Part shown: one piece after another, positions 1-5,450 of the stretch | Layout: each line of letters starts with the position of its first letter | How positions within the stretch are numbered: position 1 is the first letter of the stretch | NCBI GenBank assembly: GCA_030593785.1 | Contig: JAUVGM010000176.1 | Span: forward strand, 1 to 5,730 | Direction: 5' to 3' | DNA length: 5,730 nt | Source of the DNA: Gammaproteobacteria bacterium | GTDB lineage: Bacteria; Pseudomonadota; Gammaproteobacteria; UBA6429; Thiohalophilaceae | Notes under the pieces: generated by a model | Databases searched by the model: none | What the model saw: the letters and a program-made list of their open reading frames with translations, nothing else | What the model was told of the DNA's origin: nothing | Made by a program: the position numbers and the translations under genes

Positions 1-297
1 GGGTCTTTTTAAATCATGTCAGACAACGGCTCTGTAAAAGTATAGAACTTATTCAAAAAAATAAATGGTGTCAGAGAACAATATTCTCTAAAACGTATTT
101 CTTAATTATGGGTATTTTATCGGGGGAAGATCATTCCCAAAGCGGTCATTAAGAATTACTTTAATCTCAATAAATATTATTTCATTTTGCCATCAGTGAT
201 CCTGATTTGCTATTCATGGTTTTCAATCCTAAACTATTAACTAAGGGATTATATTAAGTGAATACTGTTAATGTTATACGGATCCGCTTAATCAACT
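1..297. other. Intergenic leader without a recognisable gene
   Basis: No open frame with coding character is seen on either strand in this AT-rich stretch. It holds one short copy of a dispersed repeat (136-150), a small hairpin AGAGAA/TTCTCT (73-78 with 84-89) without a U-tract, and near its right end an incomplete recombination-site half (253-304, listed separately). A promoter for the downstream plus-strand gene presumably lies here or further upstream, but no convincing -35/-10 pair was found. Confidence 0.6.
136..150 (+). repeat. Short fragment of dispersed intergenic repeat (copy A)
   Basis: The 15 bases CCCAAAGCGGTCATT are identical to 1043-1057, the right end of the element at 896-1060. 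No matching left end is visible upstream in the window, so this is either a truncated copy or the right end of an element too diverged to recognise. Confidence 0.5.
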
Positions 298-304
298 GTT
301 AGGC
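253..304 (+). other. Incomplete attC or attI-like half site at cassette 5' boundary
   Basis: The core GTTAGGC (298-304) fits the GTTRRRY consensus of integron recombination sites. It is preceded by CGCTTAAT (285-292) and a five-base spacer, the layout of an attC L' box plus R' box. ATTAAGTG (253-260) can pair with CGCTTAAT using one G-T wobble, giving a possible L''/L' stem. No proper RYYYAAC R'' box is found at the expected distance to the left. The site may therefore be a decayed attC of a lost preceding cassette, or an attI-type site. Crossover would fall between G298 and T299. Confidence 0.5.
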
Positions 305-313
305 ATACGAAAA

Positions 314-319
314 AGGAGG
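314..319 (+). promoter_or_regulatory. Strong ribosome binding site for the DUF4395 gene
   Basis: A perfect AGGAGG lies five bases before the ATG at 325 and fixes that start. It sits ten bases after the GTTAGGC core, so the cassette brings its own translation signal. Confidence 0.85.
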
Positions 320-324
320 AGATA

Positions 325-819
325 ATGAATACTGTATCTACAACAACCCGAAAACGTATTGAAGCACAGGGTTATCTGGGTCTAAGTGATGCCTCTATTT
401 CAGAAATAGGACTTTGGCTTCGCTTTTCTCCAGCAATTTGCACAGTGTGGATTGCTATTGCTACCTATTATGAATCAGTAACAGCCCTAGTGATTCTAGT
501 ACCATTGTCTGCACTGGGTGCAATTCTACCTTGGCACCCTTTTGACGCTATTTACAATTATGGCATTCGGCATCTCCTTGGCACTGAGCTTTTACCGCGT
601 TCCCAGGCGCCGAGAAAGTTTGCATGTATGGTGGCCACTGTTTGGTTGATCGCCACAAGTTTGGCTTTCTATAGTGGAGCCACAGTCTTAGGTTATGCCC
701 TCGGTGTTTCATTAGCAGTCGCAGCAGCGGTGCCCACGCTTACCGATTTTTGTATACCGTCATTTTTTTATGGATTAATGTTTGGAAAACCTAAGGCTAG
801 AGATGTAGATAACGCCTAA
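325..819 (+). CDS. DUF4395-family integral membrane protein
   Basis: This is a 164-residue membrane protein of unknown function. It is recognised as DUF4395 from two family signatures: HPFDAIYNYGIRHLLGT at about 71-87 and FCIPSFFYGLMFG at about 142-154. A soluble N-terminal tail of about 28 residues is followed by hydrophobic segments near 30-48 and 51-70, a loop carrying the first signature, and two more near 102-119 and 121-140. Four membrane helices in the inner membrane are likely. The length is normal for the family and the frame is intact. The ATG has a strong AGGAGG before it. The stop codon lies inside the R'' box of an attC-like site, and the gene is alone in a probable integron cassette, so it was probably acquired by transfer. 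The family has no settled biochemical role and nothing in the sequence gives one. The membrane topology is inferred by eye. Confidence 0.88.
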   Translation: MNTVSTTTRKRIEAQGYLGLSDASISEIGLWLRFSPAICTVWIAIATYYESVTALVILVPLSALGAILPWHPFDAIYNYGIRHLLGTELLPRSQAPRKFACMVATVWLIATSLAFYSGATVLGYALGVSLAVAAAVPTLTDFCIPSFFYGLMFGKPKARDVDNA

Positions 820-901
820 CAAGTTGTTCAACATCGTTCGCGGCAAACCGCTCACTTGGACGCGCTAAAAATCAGCGCGCCTGTTAATAAAAACGTTGAA
901 T
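814..901 (+). other. attC-like integron recombination site
   Basis: The boxes in order are R'' GCCTAAC (814-820), a six-base spacer, L'' TTCAACA (827-833), L' TGTTAA (882-887), a seven-base spacer and R' GTTGAAT (895-901). L'' pairs with L' except for one extra C (829), the characteristic extrahelical base that sets strand choice. The spacers match those I recall for the aadA attC site. The total of 88 bases is within the usual attC range. The central part forms two further small hairpins: GCGG/CCGC at 840-851, and GG-CGCGCT/AGCGCG-CC at 858-881 with A860 bulged. R' comes from the flanking DNA, so it need not match R'' in the integrated state, and it does not match well here. Confidence 0.65.
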
Positions 902-1060
902 GTCTGCTTTTGATGTTTGCTAGAGATGATTATCTTATTTGGCGAACGGCAGCTACTGGCCGAATGAAGACATCTTGAGGCCACAATGTGTGACTTCAAG
1001 CATGAAAAATGGTAAAAATAAAAAGATAACGGCGGCAGTCGACCCAAAGCGGTCATTCAA
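896..1060. repeat. Inverted-repeat-bounded intergenic element (copy B)
   Basis: The left end TTGAATGTCTGCTTT (896-910) and the right end AAAGCGGTCATTCAA (1046-1060) are imperfect inverted repeats matching at 13 of 15 positions. The inside shares CTGGCCGAATGAAGAC (956-971) and an exact 18-base CGGCAGTCGACCCAAAGC (1033-1050) with the element at 5101-5231. There is no coding gene inside; short open frames across it have no family resemblance. It looks like a MITE-like or otherwise dispersed non-coding repeat. Nothing in the window shows what mobilises it. It fills most of the gap between the cassette and the convergent kinase gene. Confidence 0.6.
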
Positions 1061-1129
1061 GATGTTTATACTGAAGCTCTTCCTGTTAACATTATCGTCA
1101 TCTCGTATTATCTCAATAACAAAAACGTA

Positions 1130-3520
1130 TCAGTTAGGTAAGCCTGCTTTTATTAACCCGTGTAATAAAAGTTTCATATCAACCTCATGACTAAATGGCG
1201 TAACAGATTTTACATGCTCGATTGTTAACTCTGGATTCCAACTAATTAGCTGCTCAATAACCCATCTCGCATCCTGTATACGGCCAACCTGGGCATAACT
1301 GGCGGCTAGCCAAAGATTGGCACGTTGTGAAGTTGGGTTTCTCACAAGAGTATCTTCAAATGTTTGAATTGCATCTTTATATTTTCCTAATACAAACTGA
1401 CATTGCCCTAAGTGGAATTTGTAGTTAGATGAATGGTTTGGATTGAGGCGTACAGCCTTATTTATCAAGGTAATACTATTAGTTGGTGAATGTGAATAAC
1501 ACATAACAGAAGCTAATAAGATAAAGGCATCAGCATAACTAGGATTGAGTGCAATGGCATTAGCGGCACTGGCCATCGCTTCATTAAGTTGCTTTTGCTC
1601 GCGGTGAATAAGACCTTTAACAAAATGGGCTTGAGCCAAATCTGGATCAAGTTCAATTGCCGTGCGCACAAATTTTTCCGCCAGTTGGATTGAGTCTTTA
1701 GAATTCTTTGTCCAGTTGTTAACGAAATCAGCACGATGTGTATTTGCCAATACTGCGTAGGCACGTGCGAAGTTAGAATCTAGAGTAATCGCTTTTTCAA
1801 TATTTTCACGCGCAAGTTGGTTAGCTTGTTGGAAGCGTTGGCCGTAATGCTTGAGTCCCTGCAAAAAATACTCATACGCAGTTAGGCTGGTTGTATAGCG
1901 TTTGGCAAGAAGTCGATATTCAGTATCTGAAATCGATAAATTAAAGGCTTCTACAATATTGGCACTTATCAAATTTTGCAAATCAAAGAGATCGGTTATA
2001 GGTCGTCGATATGTTTTTTGCCATAATTTATTATTGGCCATTATATTAAATAATGTCACCTCTATATTTATCTCATTCTTACTTATATGAATATTTCCTT
2101 TTACGTAATAGTCTACATTAAGTTCTTTTTGTAACTTGCTTGTATCTATTTTTATAGAGTCGTATTGTCGGACTGTATTATTTGCAATCATATTAAATTG
2201 CTTTATTTTCGAAAGATCACGAATAAGATCATCCGTGATCCCTTTTGCCAATTGTTGATTTTTATTAATAGAAAAAGGTAGCACTGCAATTGAGGATATT
2301 TTTAACTGTCCTCGCATAGAAGTATGCTCACGAATGATATTCTGTATTTCTTCATTAGTGATCTCATGGGTTTCATGTAACGCATAAACAATCAACATGA
2401 TGGTAATAAAGGTTAAAAATATTGTAGTAAGCCAAGCAGGATTTCTCTGTGAAAATTTAGTAAGTCTGTAAAAGGACGTGGAATGACGAGCATTAACGGG
2501 TTGTTTGTTTAGATATTTTTTAAGATCATCGACTAGCTCAGATACAGATTGATAGCGAGACGCCTGGTTTTTAGATAATGCACACGTCAAAATTGTATTT
2601 AGATCCCTATCTAACGTTGAAGTCTTATTAGAAGGTTGGTACACATTATTTTCATCAAATTCAGGATGGTGGTTCGTTAGTATTTCGTACAATACGAGGA
2701 CAAGTGTGTAAACGTCACTACTTTCATTCAGCTCTTCGCACGCGAGTTGTTCAGGGCTAGCATAAGCCGGTGTCATAGCAAGGCAACGAGTTGAATTGCC
2801 TTCAATAGTATTATCTTTGCCTGTTGCGGAAAGAAGTTGGGATATACCAAAGTCGACTAGTTTAGGTATTCCATTATGGCTCACGAGAATATTATTGGGT
2901 TTAATGTCGCAATGTAGTATTTGATGCTGATGTGCATATTGAATCGCATTGCATATCTGAAAGAATAATTTTATTTTCTCTCTAATCGATAATTGATGTT
3001 GTTTGCAATACACATCAATTGTATGACCATCAACATACTCCATGACTAAATAGAGTGAACCATCATCACATGCTCCGCCATCTAAAAGCCGGGCAATGTT
3101 GGCATGTTCCATGTTTGCTAAAATTTGACGTTCAGCTTTGAATCTTTTCCGTTCCTCATCAGAGGCTAATACATTGTGTAGGATCTTAATGGCAACTTTC
3201 TTTTTAAAAATAGCATCACTACGCGACGCAAGGTAGACAATCCCCATGCCGCCATGACCAATTTCTTCATCTATAGTATAGGCACCAACTTTTTCACCCG
3301 TTCGTACTGTGTTTAACAGATAAGCTGCTTCGGTGAATAGACTCTTTCTGATTCCATCTTCATTATTGGTATCATTAAATAAAAGATTCTCAACTTCATC
3401 GCGTAAAGTCGAATCGGTACAATGCGTATTCAGATAAGCTTCTCGAGCATCACTATCCAGCTCGATAACGGCCTGGAATAGTCCATCAAGTTTCTGCCAG
3501 TGTTCAGGTGTCATCTTCAT
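1130..3520 (-). CDS. Membrane Ser/Thr protein kinase with TolB-like and TPR domains
   Basis: This 796-residue protein probably phosphorylates proteins on Ser/Thr in response to an extracytoplasmic signal; the adjacent sigma factor is the obvious candidate target. A helical N-terminal region (1-75) precedes a kinase domain at about 80-338. Visible kinase motifs are the glycine loop GHGGMG (88-93), K112 in VAIK, E130, HCDIKPNN (203-210, catalytic D205), DFG (223-225) and SPE (255-257). The usual HRD arginine is C204, so this is a non-RD kinase. One membrane helix lies near 363-382. A TolB-like domain follows (about 407-525, SSIAVLPFS at its start), then TPR repeats (about 546-760). The end, LLLHGLIKAGLPN, resembles TolB/TPR proteins fused to adenylate cyclases, so the C terminus looks complete. 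The start overlaps the sigma gene by 17 bases, implying translational coupling. ATG at 3514 (MTPEHWQ) is an equally good start. No ribosome site is clear for either. Confidence 0.92.
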   Translation of the reverse strand: MKMTPEHWQKLDGLFQAVIELDSDAREAYLNTHCTDSTLRDEVENLLFNDTNNEDGIRKSLFTEAAYLLNTVRTGEKVGAYTIDEEIGHGGMGIVYLASRSDAIFKKKVAIKILHNVLASDEERKRFKAERQILANMEHANIARLLDGGACDDGSLYLVMEYVDGHTIDVYCKQHQLSIREKIKLFFQICNAIQYAHQHQILHCDIKPNNILVSHNGIPKLVDFGISQLLSATGKDNTIEGNSTRCLAMTPAYASPEQLACEELNESSDVYTLVLVLYEILTNHHPEFDENNVYQPSNKTSTLDRDLNTILTCALSKNQASRYQSVSELVDDLKKYLNKQPVNARHSTSFYRLTKFSQRNPAWLTTIFLTFITIMLIVYALHETHEITNEEIQNIIREHTSMRGQLKISSIAVLPFSINKNQQLAKGITDDLIRDLSKIKQFNMIANNTVRQYDSIKIDTSKLQKELNVDYYVKGNIHISKNEINIEVTLFNIMANNKLWQKTYRRPITDLFDLQNLISANIVEAFNLSISDTEYRLLAKRYTTSLTAYEYFLQGLKHYGQRFQQANQLARENIEKAITLDSNFARAYAVLANTHRADFVNNWTKNSKDSIQLAEKFVRTAIELDPDLAQAHFVKGLIHREQKQLNEAMASAANAIALNPSYADAFILLASVMCYSHSPTNSITLINKAVRLNPNHSSNYKFHLGQCQFVLGKYKDAIQTFEDTLVRNPTSQRANLWLAASYAQVGRIQDARWVIEQLISWNPELTIEHVKSVTPFSHEVDMKLLLHGLIKAGLPN

Positions 3521-4073
3521 TGGGATTCAGCGCTTTTTGAAGCCAGGCTTCCGCCATTCGTAGTTCACGTTGAACAGTTTTTGAAGAAACATCTAAGCAG
3601 CTGGCAATTTCTTCAATCTTCAAACCACCAAAATAATACAGCTCCACCATTTCATGTTTACGCGGATCAACGCTATTCAATGCATGTAGTGCATCATCTA
3701 TTTCTAAAATACTTAATTTCGATTTTTCCGGAATTTTAGATTCTTCATAGGTGATCCTTGTGTAATCCGAACCTCGTTTTTTACGATCTTTGGCTCGGGC
3801 ATAATCCACCAGAATATGGCGCATTTGTTGTGCTGCAACGGCATAAAAATGCTTTCGGTCATGCCAGTGAACATCACTCCCTATCAACTTTATAAAGGCT
3901 TCATTAATAAGCGCAGTGGGTTGTAAGGTATGCGTTTTCCTTTCTCCTCGCATATAGTGATTAGCGATTCGATGGAGTTCCTGATATACGAGAGGGCTAA
4001 GCTCATCGAGTACCTTGGCATCACCTTTCCGCCATTGTTGAAGAAGAGCAGTGATAGATTCTGGCTTTGACAT
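3504..4073 (-). CDS. ECF-type RNA polymerase sigma factor (PF07638/TIGR02999 family)
   Basis: This 189-residue sigma factor would direct RNA polymerase to a specific promoter set. Region 2 spans about 8-95 and includes the family hallmark QPTALINEAFIKL (51-63) and MRHILVDYARAKDRKKRG (84-101). Region 4 spans about 125-182, with helix-turn-helix LKIEEIASCLDVSSKTVQRE (151-170) followed by the typical LRMAEAWLQKAL. A variable linker lies at about 102-120. The start at 4073 (MSKPESITALL) gives the normal family length. The open frame continues to 4265, but that extension crosses a strong terminator hairpin and has no homology-like content; ATG at 4091 is a weaker alternative. The Shine-Dalgarno sequence is poor. 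It is the first gene of an operon with the kinase, which overlaps its end. No anti-sigma factor is seen, and the family usually lacks one; control by kinase phosphorylation is inferred. Confidence 0.93.
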   Translation of the reverse strand: MSKPESITALLQQWRKGDAKVLDELSPLVYQELHRIANHYMRGERKTHTLQPTALINEAFIKLIGSDVHWHDRKHFYAVAAQQMRHILVDYARAKDRKKRGSDYTRITYEESKIPEKSKLSILEIDDALHALNSVDPRKHEMVELYYFGGLKIEEIASCLDVSSKTVQRELRMAEAWLQKALNPNEDDT

Positions 4074-4106
4074 CCTAAACGAAAGCCTCATATTGTTGAG
4101 TATTGA

Positions 4107-4112
4107 ATTATA
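4107..4112 (-). promoter_or_regulatory. Alternative -10 box for the sigma-kinase operon
   Basis: A perfect TATAAT reads on the minus strand about 33 bases before the sigma start codon. At 17 bases further upstream only GTCATA is found, a poor -35. It could serve an extended or activator-dependent promoter, or be a chance match in AT-rich DNA. Confidence 0.25.
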
Positions 4113-4125
4113 ATATATTCGTTTT

Positions 4126-4153
4126 TCTATATGACTATATTGATTATAGTCAA
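4126..4153 (-). promoter_or_regulatory. Candidate sigma70 promoter of the sigma-kinase operon
   Basis: On the minus strand a -35 box TTGACT (4148-4153) matches the consensus at five of six positions. It is separated by 16 bases from a -10 box TATAGA (4126-4131, four of six). This would start transcription about 45 bases before the sigma ATG, after the terminator of the upstream gene. The operon therefore appears to have its own promoter rather than reading through from the phosphatase gene. Confidence 0.45.
4132..4152. promoter_or_regulatory. Perfect palindrome, candidate operator over the sigma-kinase promoter
   Basis: TGACTATA (4132-4139) and TATAGTCA (4145-4152) are exact inverted repeats around the five-base centre TTGAT. 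The palindrome occupies the entire spacer of the candidate promoter and five of six bases of its -35 box. A dimeric repressor bound here would block polymerase. There is no U-tract, so it is not a terminator. The binding protein is unknown. Confidence 0.5.
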
Positions 4154-4203
4154 TAAACATGAATTTATTATTATTTGAATTATCTGTATAAAACAAATTA
4201 TCT

Positions 4204-4233
4204 AGAAGAAAAGCAGGCCATAAGTGGCCTGCT
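4204..4233 (-). terminator. Intrinsic terminator of the phosphatase gene
   Basis: On the minus strand GCAGGCCA, loop CTTA and TGGCCTGC form a perfect 8-bp stem (4213-4232), extended by one A-T pair, and are followed by TTTTCTTCT (4212-4204). It lies about 22 bases after the stop of the histidine-phosphatase-like gene and before the sigma operon promoter, isolating the two transcription units. Confidence 0.88.
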
Positions 4234-4254
4234 AATACATCTTTTGGAAATGAA

Positions 4255-4899
4255 TTAGTCACCATACTTGGAACGCTGCAAAGTCACTTTTCCATTACCT
4301 AACGTAACCGACCAAATATTGTTAAATTCCTTTTTAGGGAAGCATTTCTTATTCTTACAAGGCAGGCAATTCTCAGGCTGACTCGTGCATACTTGATCAC
4401 CAACTAGTGGAACACCAAGCCCCGCCATGATGGCAAACATATTCCCACTATTAGCGGATACGACAACGTTGCTACCAGTACTCACCTTCTTCAAGGCTTT
4501 AATCATCGGCTTGATAGCAATTTTTCCCTTGCTTCGATTAGTGACTGTTTTACCCTTTATTGTCTTTCCTTGTTTTGGGATTTGCACAATCGAGAGGCCT
4601 TGGTTCTTTGCTAAAGGCACAACAGTGTCATATGTGCGGTCAGTATGAGTAGAATAAATCTGCGTAACCTTGGCATCTTGAAAAAACTGCACAAGTGCTT
4701 GAGCTCGTTTTTTACCTTTATCAGTAAGTGGTTTATCCTGGTTCTTCTTATTGAACTCAGCATGGCGTAAAAAGTGATACGTAGTCTCTTCACCACTAGT
4801 TGGTGTATTAGCACATGCTGTAAATATGCTAATAAAACCAAAACTAGCGGCAAGCAAAAGACTCGTATACCATCTGGATTTACGTGATAATGATTTCAT
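4255..4899 (-). CDS. Exported histidine-phosphatase-superfamily protein, probable lipoprotein
   Basis: This is a 214-residue protein of the histidine phosphatase (phosphoglycerate-mutase-like) fold. A basic N terminus and hydrophobic stretch (11-28) lead to FTAC with C29. That is an acceptable but not ideal lipobox; the next residue is Ala, which would favour the outer membrane. Cleavage after ACA by the ordinary signal peptidase is the alternative. FLRHAE (43-48) carries the nucleophile H46, and THTDRTYDT (84-92) supplies R88. The second catalytic histidine, normally in a GHSNT-like motif, is absent: the matching stretch is SANSGNM (148-154). A cluster of four cysteines (C171, C178, C181, C186) suggests disulfides in the periplasm, or a metal site. 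The substrate is unknown, and activity may be altered or lost. The ATG at 4899 has AGGAGG seven bases before it. The gene is monocistronic, with its own terminator. Confidence 0.85.
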   Translation of the reverse strand: MKSLSRKSRWYTSLLLAASFGFISIFTACANTPTSGEETTYHFLRHAEFNKKNQDKPLTDKGKKRAQALVQFFQDAKVTQIYSTHTDRTYDTVVPLAKNQGLSIVQIPKQGKTIKGKTVTNRSKGKIAIKPMIKALKKVSTGSNVVVSANSGNMFAIMAGLGVPLVGDQVCTSQPENCLPCKNKKCFPKKEFNNIWSVTLGNGKVTLQRSKYGD

Positions 4900-4906
4900 T
4901 GATATT

Positions 4907-4912
4907 CCTCCT
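4907..4912 (-). promoter_or_regulatory. Ribosome binding site of the phosphatase-like gene
   Basis: A perfect AGGAGG reads on the minus strand seven bases before the ATG at 4899, and supports this start and the signal peptide that begins with it. Confidence 0.85.
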
Positions 4913-5012
4913 GATTATTTAAGAATCGGTTGGAAAATTTCTCCAGCCCCTATATGTGTAAGCGCTGTTTCTCAATAAAATCGGACATTATTTTGGTATT
5001 TAGGGTTATCTG

Positions 5013-5018
5013 ATTATA
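5013..5018 (-). promoter_or_regulatory. Possible -10 box upstream of the phosphatase-like gene
   Basis: A perfect TATAAT reads on the minus strand about 114 bases before the start codon. The sequence at the right distance for a -35 (TATTTG, 16 bases away) is weak, so this is only a candidate. A second weak possibility nearer the gene is TTGAGA with TATAGG after 15 bases, within about 4948-4974. Confidence 0.25.
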
Positions 5019-5100
5019 GATTTAACAAAATACACAAATAGACATTATAAATATATTAGATGTATGTAATTAAAAATATTAAATTCGCAATTTCTATTTG

Positions 5101-5231
5101 TTGAACGTCCGCTTCTGGCCGAGTGAAGACGGTTGATGAGTTAATAACTGAGTTATACTAAGATATAAGGTCGGCAGTCGACCCAAAGCTGCCGGTTATA
5201 ACTTCAAATGTGCTCCAAAGCAGACATTCAA
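5101..5231. repeat. Inverted-repeat-bounded intergenic element (copy C)
   Basis: The left end TTGAACGTCCGCTTC (5101-5115) and right end AAAGCAGACATTCAA (5217-5231) are inverted repeats matching at 12 of 15 positions. Inside are CTGGCCGAGTGAAGAC (5115-5130, one mismatch to 956-971) and CGGCAGTCGACCCAAAGC (5172-5189, identical to 1033-1050), in the same order and orientation as in the element at 896-1060. At 131 bases it is shorter than that copy, and the middle has diverged. It is non-coding. A MITE-like origin is an inference. Confidence 0.6.
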
Positions 5232-5335
5232 TAATTCATCTAAATGTTATGTATAAAAATGAATACTCCAGCAGTACATGTCTATCCATTATTTTCACCT
5301 TTACTGTTTGGGGGCGCATTTTTAATTAAGCACGG

Positions 5336-5368
5336 TAGGGCGTAATAACCATAGGGCATTGCGCCGTA
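5336..5368. repeat. REP-like imperfect palindrome
   Basis: TAGGGCGTAAT (5336-5346) and ATTGCGCCGTA (5358-5368) form an imperfect stem with one mismatch and one G-T pair around an 11-base loop. The G+C-rich stem stands out from the AT-rich surroundings, and it lies between genes, as REP-type repeats do. Only one copy is in the window, so repetition elsewhere is an expectation, not an observation. Confidence 0.4.
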
Positions 5369-5378
5369 TGAAGAAATA

Positions 5379-5407
5379 AAAAACGGTAGCTTGCCTTAGA
5401 CGTTTTT
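5379..5407 (-). terminator. Weak terminator-like structure after the partial gene
   Basis: On the minus strand AAAAACG and CGTTTTT bracket a 15-base loop region, followed by a run of T (TTTTTTATTT). The stem is A-T rich with little internal pairing, so termination would be weak. It lies about 90 bases after the stop of the partial gene at the right edge. Confidence 0.25.
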
Positions 5408-5413
5408 CATCAT

Positions 5414-5450
5414 AACCTAACATCTACAAATCAATAAACCTGTTAGGTTT
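5414..5450. other. Two mutually exclusive hairpins
   Basis: GTTAGGTT (5442-5449) can pair with AACCTAAC (5414-5421) as an 8-bp stem with a 20-base loop. Alternatively AGGTTT (5445-5450) pairs with AAACCT (5436-5441) around a three-base loop. The two folds use the same bases. The function is unknown; the site lies in the 3' flank of the partial gene. Confidence 0.35.

Larger units (their letters stand above)
299..895 (+). mobile_element. Putative integron gene cassette carrying the DUF4395 gene
   Basis: The unit runs from the crossover point in GTTAGGC (298-304) to the crossover point in GTTGAAT (895-901), 597 bases, and holds one gene in the usual cassette orientation. Its 5' bases TTAGGC together with its last base G form GTTAGGC, the exact reverse complement of its own R'' box GCCTAAC (814-820). 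This is what a circularised cassette requires. The short leader before the start codon and the stop codon lying inside the R'' box are also typical of cassettes. No integrase gene is in the window, so it may be a solo cassette, part of a cluster without integrase, or the end of a larger array to the left. Confidence 0.6.

Noticed and set aside
73..89. AGAGAA/TTCTCT hairpin as a terminator
   Set aside because: The stem is short and A-T rich, and neither strand has a U-tract after it.
865..1056. Minus-strand open frame of 63 codons
   Set aside because: It lies across the attC-like site and repeat element, has a composition unlike a protein and has no ribosome site.
939..1190. Plus-strand open frame of 83 codons
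   Set aside because: It runs through the intergenic repeat into the antisense of the kinase 3' end, with no ribosome site and no family likeness.
1513..1764. Minus-strand open frame inside the kinase gene
   Set aside because: It is an out-of-frame shadow of the TPR coding region with no independent signals.
4074..4265. N-terminal extension of the sigma factor to an ATG at 4265
   Set aside because: The extension crosses the strong terminator and the operon promoter, has no sigma-like sequence, and would make the protein longer than its family; the start at 4073 fits.
4427..4648. Plus-strand open frame opposite the phosphatase-like gene
   Set aside because: It is the antisense of a well-supported gene, with no start signal and no recognisable domain.
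5415..5448. ACCTAAC and GTTAGGT as an R''/R' pair of a second attC site
   Set aside because: Both cores fit the consensus and are complementary, but only 34 bases separate the outer ends and no L''/L' boxes exist; attC sites are longer.
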